The notes under the pieces: model-generated | The model's input: the letters and a program-made list of their open reading frames with translations, nothing else | Told to the model about the DNA's origin: nothing | Databases searched by the model: none | Position numbers and translations under genes: made by a program | In this document: positions 6,301 through 9,824 of the stretch, in pieces | Position numbering within the stretch: position 1 is the first letter of the stretch | Layout of the letters: every line of letters begins with the position of its first letter | Origin: JBELMB01 sp042088665 | Lineage (GTDB): Bacteria > Pseudomonadota > Alphaproteobacteria > Rhodobacterales > Rhodobacteraceae | DNA: 9,824 nucleotides | Assembly: GCA_042088665.1 (NCBI GenBank) | Contig: JBELMB010000189.1 | Span: 1-9,824 of the forward strand | Direction: 5' to 3'

Positions 6301-7938
6301 TCAGTTGCCCGCGCTTTGCATCTTGCGGCCAGCGATGACCTCTTCGAGCCATCCAAGCCGCATCTCCGGCACGGAACTCAGCAAGAGGTCGGTGTAGTCA
6401 TCGAAGGGCGGCGCGAGCACGTCGCTTTTGGTGCCATACCGCACCACGCGGCCCCGATACATGACCGCGATGGAATCCGAGATCGCCTTCACCGTTGCGA
6501 GATCATGCGTGATGAACAGATAGGCCACGTTTTCGACCTTTTGCAGATCCAGCAGCAGCTTCAGGATGCCATCTGCCACCAAGGGGTCCAATGCGCTGGT
6601 CACCTCGTCGCAGATGATCATCTTTGGCTTGGCGGCCAGCGCGCGCGCAATGCAGACCCGCTGCTTCTGCCCGCCGGACAGTTCTGCCGGGTAGCGGTCG
6701 ACAAAGCCGTCACCCATCTCGATCTCGTCCAGCAGCTCCTTGATCCGCTTGCGTTTTTCAGCGCCGCGCAGACCAAAGTAGAACTCCAGCGGACGGCCGA
6801 TGATGGTGCCCACGGTCTGGCGCGGGTTCATCGCCACATCCGCCATCTGGTAGATCATCTGCAGCTCGCGCAGGTCATCGCGCGTGCGGCTCGGCTGGTC
6901 GGGACTGAGCCTGCGCCCGGCGAATTCGATGCGCCCGGCGGAGGGCGGCAACAGCCCGGTGATCACCCGCGCCAATGTCGATTTCCCGGACCCGGATTCG
7001 CCCACCACAGCCAGCGTCTGGCCCGGATGCACCTCGACATTCACGTCTTTCAGAACGTCAAAATCCAACCCCTTGTAGCGCGCCGTGATGCCCTCGACCT
7101 TGAGCACGGGATCGGGCGTCGGCGCCTCTTCGGGATGGTCGATGGACCGAACAGAGACGAGCGCCTGCGTATAGGGCTCCTGCGGGGTATTGATGATCTG
7201 GTCGGTGGAGCCGAATTCCACCGTGTTGCCCATCTTCAGCACCATGATCTCATCGCTGACCTGCGCCACCACGGCCAGATCGTGGGTGATGTAGATCGCC
7301 GCGACGCCAGTGTCGCGGATCGCCTCCTTGATGGCCATGAGCACGTCGATCTGCGTGGTCACGTCCAGCGCGGTGGTCGGTTCGTCAAAGACCACCAGAT
7401 CGGGTTCAGGACAGAGCGCCAGCGCCGTCATGCAGCGCTGCAACTGACCACCAGACACCTGGTGCGGATAGCGGTTGCCGATGGTCTCAGGGTCCGGCAA
7501 ACCCAGTTTGGTGAACAGCGCGACGGCCCGCACGCGCGCCTCCGAGCGGGAAAACTTGCCCTGCCCGATGGCCGCTTCGGTCACTTGCTCCATGATGCGC
7601 TTGGCCGGGTTGAACGAGGCCGCCGCGGATTGCGAAACATAGGTCACTTCGCCGCCGCGCAACCGCTTGAGATCGCCAAACCCGGTCTGCAGGATATCGC
7701 GCCCGTTGACCCAGACCTCACCACCGGTGATCTTGACCCCGCCGCGACCATAGGCCATCGAAGCCAGCCCGATGGTCGACTTGCCCGCCCCGGATTCACC
7801 GATCAGGCCCAGCACCTTGCCCTTTTCCAGATCAAAGGACACGCCGTGCACGATCTCGATGTCATGCGGTTTTTGCCCCGGCGGATAGACCGTCGCGCCG
7901 ATCTTGAGGTCGCGGACTTTCAGCAGCGGATCGGTCAT
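6301..7938 (-). CDS. ABC transporter double ATPase (DppD-DppF type fusion)
   Basis: A 545-residue cytoplasmic ATPase with two full nucleotide-binding domains, which energises a peptide/opine/nickel-class importer. Domain 1: Walker A GESGAGKST (47-55), signature VSGGQLQR (161-168), Walker B LVVFDEPT (181-188), switch His219. Domain 2: Walker A GESGSGKST (313-321), signature LSGGQKQR (420-427), Walker B MIICDEVT (440-447), switch His478. All catalytic elements are present in both halves. The domain-2 Q-loop reads YQMADVAMNP rather than the more usual QDP form. The start is ATG 7938: it begins MTDPLLKV as the family does, AAAGGGGG (7945-7952) lies six bases upstream, and it overlaps the permease stop as ATGA (7935-7938). 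A start at 7980 would add 14 residues inside the permease gene. Last gene of the transporter operon. Confidence 0.95.
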   Translation of the reverse strand: MTDPLLKVRDLKIGATVYPPGQKPHDIEIVHGVSFDLEKGKVLGLIGESGAGKSTIGLASMAYGRGGVKITGGEVWVNGRDILQTGFGDLKRLRGGEVTYVSQSAAASFNPAKRIMEQVTEAAIGQGKFSRSEARVRAVALFTKLGLPDPETIGNRYPHQVSGGQLQRCMTALALCPEPDLVVFDEPTTALDVTTQIDVLMAIKEAIRDTGVAAIYITHDLAVVAQVSDEIMVLKMGNTVEFGSTDQIINTPQEPYTQALVSVRSIDHPEEAPTPDPVLKVEGITARYKGLDFDVLKDVNVEVHPGQTLAVVGESGSGKSTLARVITGLLPPSAGRIEFAGRRLSPDQPSRTRDDLRELQMIYQMADVAMNPRQTVGTIIGRPLEFYFGLRGAEKRKRIKELLDEIEMGDGFVDRYPAELSGGQKQRVCIARALAAKPKMIICDEVTSALDPLVADGILKLLLDLQKVENVAYLFITHDLATVKAISDSIAVMYRGRVVRYGTKSDVLAPPFDDYTDLLLSSVPEMRLGWLEEVIAGRKMQSAGN

Positions 7939-8750
7939 CCCCGGCCCCCTTTCAGGCTGGTGGTGCGGTTCAGGACCCAATCAGCCACGAGGTTCACCGA
8001 GATCGCCAGCGTCGCGATCAGCACCGCCGGCCAGAGCGCGGCACCGATGCCGTAGACAATGCCTTCGGCGTTTTCCTTCACGATGCCACCCCAGTCTGCC
8101 TGCGGCGGTTGCACGCCCAGTCCAAGGAACGACAGGGTCGACACGAACAGCACCATGAAGATGAAGCGCAGGCCCATCTCGGCGACCAGGGGCGACAGGG
8201 CGTTGGGCAGGATCTCGCGGAAGATGATCCATGCCCGGCCTTCGCCGCGCAGTTTGGCCACTTCGACGTAATCCATCACGTTGATGTCCACCGCGACTGC
8301 ACGGGCGAGACGAAAGACGCGGGTGGCGTCCAGAAACCCCATGACAAGGATCAGCACAAGGGTGGTGACTGGTGTGACCGACAGCACAACCAGCGCAAAG
8401 ATCAACGAGGGGATCGACATCAGCAGATCTACAAAGCGCGACAGAACCTGGTCGACCCAACCGCCAACAACAGCGGCCAGAAAGCCCAGAACCGACCCGG
8501 TGATGAAACTGATCAGCGTTGCCGCCGTGGCAATCAGGATCGTCGTGCGCCCGCCGTAGATCAGGCGGCTCAAGAGATCGCGCCCGATGTTGTCAGTGCC
8601 CAGCAGATGAGTGCCAGAGGGGGGCTCCCAGACACCGCCGACCACTTCGGCCATACCGTAAGGCGCCAAGAGCGGCGCGAACAGCGCCATCAAGAAGAAG
8701 AGCAGGGTAAAGGTGAGGCCGACCGCGGCGATGGGGGGGATGTTCTTCAC
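7935..8750 (-). CDS. ABC transporter permease, DppC type
   Basis: A 271-residue inner-membrane permease of the peptide/opine/nickel importer class, partner of the DppB-type permease encoded two genes upstream. It has a membrane segment at about 8-28, a periplasmic stretch ending in the family motif LLGTDNIGRDLLSRLIYG (49-66), further hydrophobic segments to about residue 258, and the cytoplasmic EAA loop at about 161-190 (YVEVAKLRGEG, then LPNALSPL), which docks onto the ATPase. QPPQADWGG (214-222) is a family mark. The start codon is GTG at 8750. It is backed by a near-ideal ribosome binding site and by the GTGA overlap with the stop of the RidA-family gene, so translation of the two is probably coupled. 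The end overlaps the ATPase start. Confidence 0.94.
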   Translation of the reverse strand: MKNIPPIAAVGLTFTLLFFLMALFAPLLAPYGMAEVVGGVWEPPSGTHLLGTDNIGRDLLSRLIYGGRTTILIATAATLISFITGSVLGFLAAVVGGWVDQVLSRFVDLLMSIPSLIFALVVLSVTPVTTLVLILVMGFLDATRVFRLARAVAVDINVMDYVEVAKLRGEGRAWIIFREILPNALSPLVAEMGLRFIFMVLFVSTLSFLGLGVQPPQADWGGIVKENAEGIVYGIGAALWPAVLIATLAISVNLVADWVLNRTTSLKGGRG

Positions 8751-9169
8751 GAAGTCACCTCTTTGCCGGACTCAGGGCCAGAAACCGGGCCGGAATCTGG
8801 GCCTGATCCGGGCAGGACACGGGCCGTCACGACCACTTCGATCAGGTCGCCTTCGGCCAGGTCGACGCCGACGCAGGCGCGTTGCGGCCAGTTGGTTTCC
8901 GGGCCGATCCAGTCGCGCCAGACCTCGTCCATGGCGGGCTTTGCGGTGATGTCCGTCAGGTAGACGGTCGCTTGCAGCAGGCCCGCGCGGCCACTGCCGG
9001 CATCGGTCAGGAGATCTTCCAATGCGGTCAGCGTGTTGCGGGTCTGCGTCGTCAGGTCCGCGGCTTGATGGGGATCCGTTGCGACGGCATAGACCAGCCC
9101 GGCATGAGACACGGTGCGGCAGCGCCCAAGGCCCGGCCAGGGGACGCGGGTGACATCATCAGAGCTCAT
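8747..9169 (-). CDS. RidA (YjgF/UK114) family protein with repetitive C-terminal tail
   Basis: A 140-residue protein. The first 120 residues match the small trimeric RidA fold, whose best-known members hydrolyse enamine/imine intermediates released by PLP enzymes. Arg97 in WPQRACVGV aligns with the catalytic arginine of RidA, and the following LIEVVVTA (109-116) carries the conserved glutamate (Glu111). The tail from about 120 adds 20 residues with the period S-G-P-x (residues 122-137), beyond the usual 125-130 length. It begins at ATG 9169, overlapping the upstream permease stop as ATGA (9166-9169), with a weak GAGG about nine bases before. Its end overlaps the GTG of the DppC-type permease. 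Sitting between two permease genes is unusual, and suggests the protein acts on the imported compound or its breakdown product. It may be one of the Rid subfamilies other than RidA proper. Confidence 0.9.
   Translation of the reverse strand: MSSDDVTRVPWPGLGRCRTVSHAGLVYAVATDPHQAADLTTQTRNTLTALEDLLTDAGSGRAGLLQATVYLTDITAKPAMDEVWRDWIGPETNWPQRACVGVDLAEGDLIEVVVTARVLPGSGPDSGPVSGPESGKEVTS
8755..8762 (-). promoter_or_regulatory. Ribosome binding site for the GTG-started permease, inside the RidA tail
   Basis: On the minus strand AGAGGTGA lies four bases before GTG 8750, close to a perfect match with the 16S rRNA 3' end. It decides the GTG start. It overlaps the last codons of the RidA-family gene, at the edge of its 12-base repeat. 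Confidence 0.75.
8759..8806. repeat. 12-base imperfect tandem repeat in the RidA tail, four units
   Basis: Units at 8759-8770, 8771-8782, 8783-8794 and 8795-8806 encode SGKE, SGPE, SGPV and SGPD (read on the minus strand from the right). Bases differ more than residues do, mostly at third positions, so the array is older or under selection for the peptide pattern. The frame is kept throughout. Confidence 0.7.
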
Positions 9170-9824
9170 TTCGGGTGCCTCAGACGCGGGTTGGCGAGGA
9201 TCGACACGATGTCGGCCACGAGGTTCAGGCCGATATAGACCGCGGCAAAGATCAGCCCACAGGCCTGCACCACCGGCACATCCCGCTTTGACACGTGATC
9301 CACGAGATACTGCCCCATGCCCGGGTAGACAAAGACCACCTCGACCACGACCACCCCCACCACGAGGTAGGCGAGGTTCAGCATCACCACGTTCACGATC
9401 GGCGCGATGGAATTGGGGAAAGCGTGCCGCCAGATGATGGTGAACATCGACAACCCCTTGAGTTCGGCCGTCTCGATATAGGCGGATTGCATCACGTTCA
9501 GGATCGCGGCACGGGTCATGCGCATCATATGCGCCAGCACCACCAGCGTCAGCACCGTGATGGGCAGCGCCAGCGCATAGAGTTTGTCCCCCAGCGCCGC
9601 GTCAGGGCGGTAGCCGATGGCCGTAGAGGGGAACCACCCAAGGTTCACACCCAGCAGGAACATCAGGATGTAGCCGATCAGGAACTCCGGCACGGAGATC
9701 GAGGCCAGCGTCACGCCCGAAATCAGCTTGTCGGGCCAGCGGTCGCGATAGCGTACGGCCAGCAGCCCGAGGAAAATCGCCAGTGGAACAGAGATGATCG
9801 CGGCCCAGAACGCGAGGAACAATG
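9166..9824 (-). CDS. ABC transporter permease, DppB type (5' part beyond right edge)
   Basis: The frame stays open to the right edge, so the start is off the window. About 218 C-terminal residues are visible of a family length near 310-340. It is an inner-membrane permease with several hydrophobic segments and the conserved stretch SVPEFLIGYILMFLLG, followed by FPSTAIGY. The EAA loop is visible as YIETAELKGLSMFTIIWRHA, then FPNSIAPI, the docking site for the ATPase. VFVYPGMGQYLVD is the usual family motif before the last membrane segments. It ends with TGA overlapping the start of the RidA-family gene (9166-9169). It is the first visible gene of the transporter operon; a substrate-binding protein gene may lie further right. 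Confidence 0.93.
   Translation of the reverse strand, partial: LFLAFWAAIISVPLAIFLGLLAVRYRDRWPDKLISGVTLASISVPEFLIGYILMFLLGVNLGWFPSTAIGYRPDAALGDKLYALALPITVLTLVVLAHMMRMTRAAILNVMQSAYIETAELKGLSMFTIIWRHAFPNSIAPIVNVVMLNLAYLVVGVVVVEVVFVYPGMGQYLVDHVSKRDVPVVQACGLIFAAVYIGLNLVADIVSILANPRLRHPK

Noticed and set aside
5810..6397. Plus-strand frame of 195 codons in the intergenic region
   Set aside because: It runs into the ATPase gene on the opposite strand, is rich in cysteine, proline and arginine without pattern, and matches no family I know.
6220..8055. Plus-strand frame of 611 codons opposite the ATPase gene
   Set aside because: The minus strand holds two complete nucleotide-binding domains here, whereas the plus-strand product shows no family motif.

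Overview
The window looks like a catabolic or uptake island from a GC-rich alphaproteobacterium. The codon use (strong G/C at third positions), the tightly overlapping genes and the peptide-type ABC transporter next to hydantoinase genes would fit the Rhodobacteraceae (Roseobacter group). That placement is inference, since no rRNA or other marker gene is present.

Layout. (1) 1-4508, minus strand: a compact operon read right to left, hyuA (4508-2307), hyuB (2310-661) and a HisC-like PLP aminotransferase (664 to beyond the left edge). Each pair overlaps by four bases (ATGA). (2) 4509-4792: a 284-base divergent promoter region with two short palindromes about two helical turns apart. (3) 4793-5716, plus strand: an HSL-type (family IV) alpha/beta-hydrolase with a GTG start and a clear ribosome binding site. 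(4) 5717-6300: a 584-base gap between convergent genes, with several small inverted repeats and a 13-base direct repeat but no gene I can defend. (5) 6301-9824, minus strand: a second compact operon with a DppB-type permease (cut by the right edge), a RidA-family protein, a DppC-type permease and a double ATPase (DppD-DppF fusion). These genes also overlap by four bases (ATGA, GTGA, ATGA).

How the genes may work together (inference): the ABC transporter imports a small peptide-like, opine-like or other nitrogenous solute. The alpha/beta-hydrolase may remove an ester or acyl group. HyuA and HyuB would then carry out an ATP-dependent opening of a cyclic imide or lactam (N-methylhydantoinase/5-oxoprolinase chemistry). 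The aminotransferase would move the amino group, and RidA would clear reactive enamine/imine intermediates. The substrate cannot be named from the sequence. No substrate-binding protein, carbamoylase or regulator lies inside the window.

The least ordinary feature is that three genes each carry a short in-frame tandem repeat in a loop, linker or tail: a 24-base unit in the aminotransferase, and 12-base units in HyuA and RidA. Other points of interest are the RidA gene set between the two permease genes, and the joining of HyuAB to an aminotransferase.
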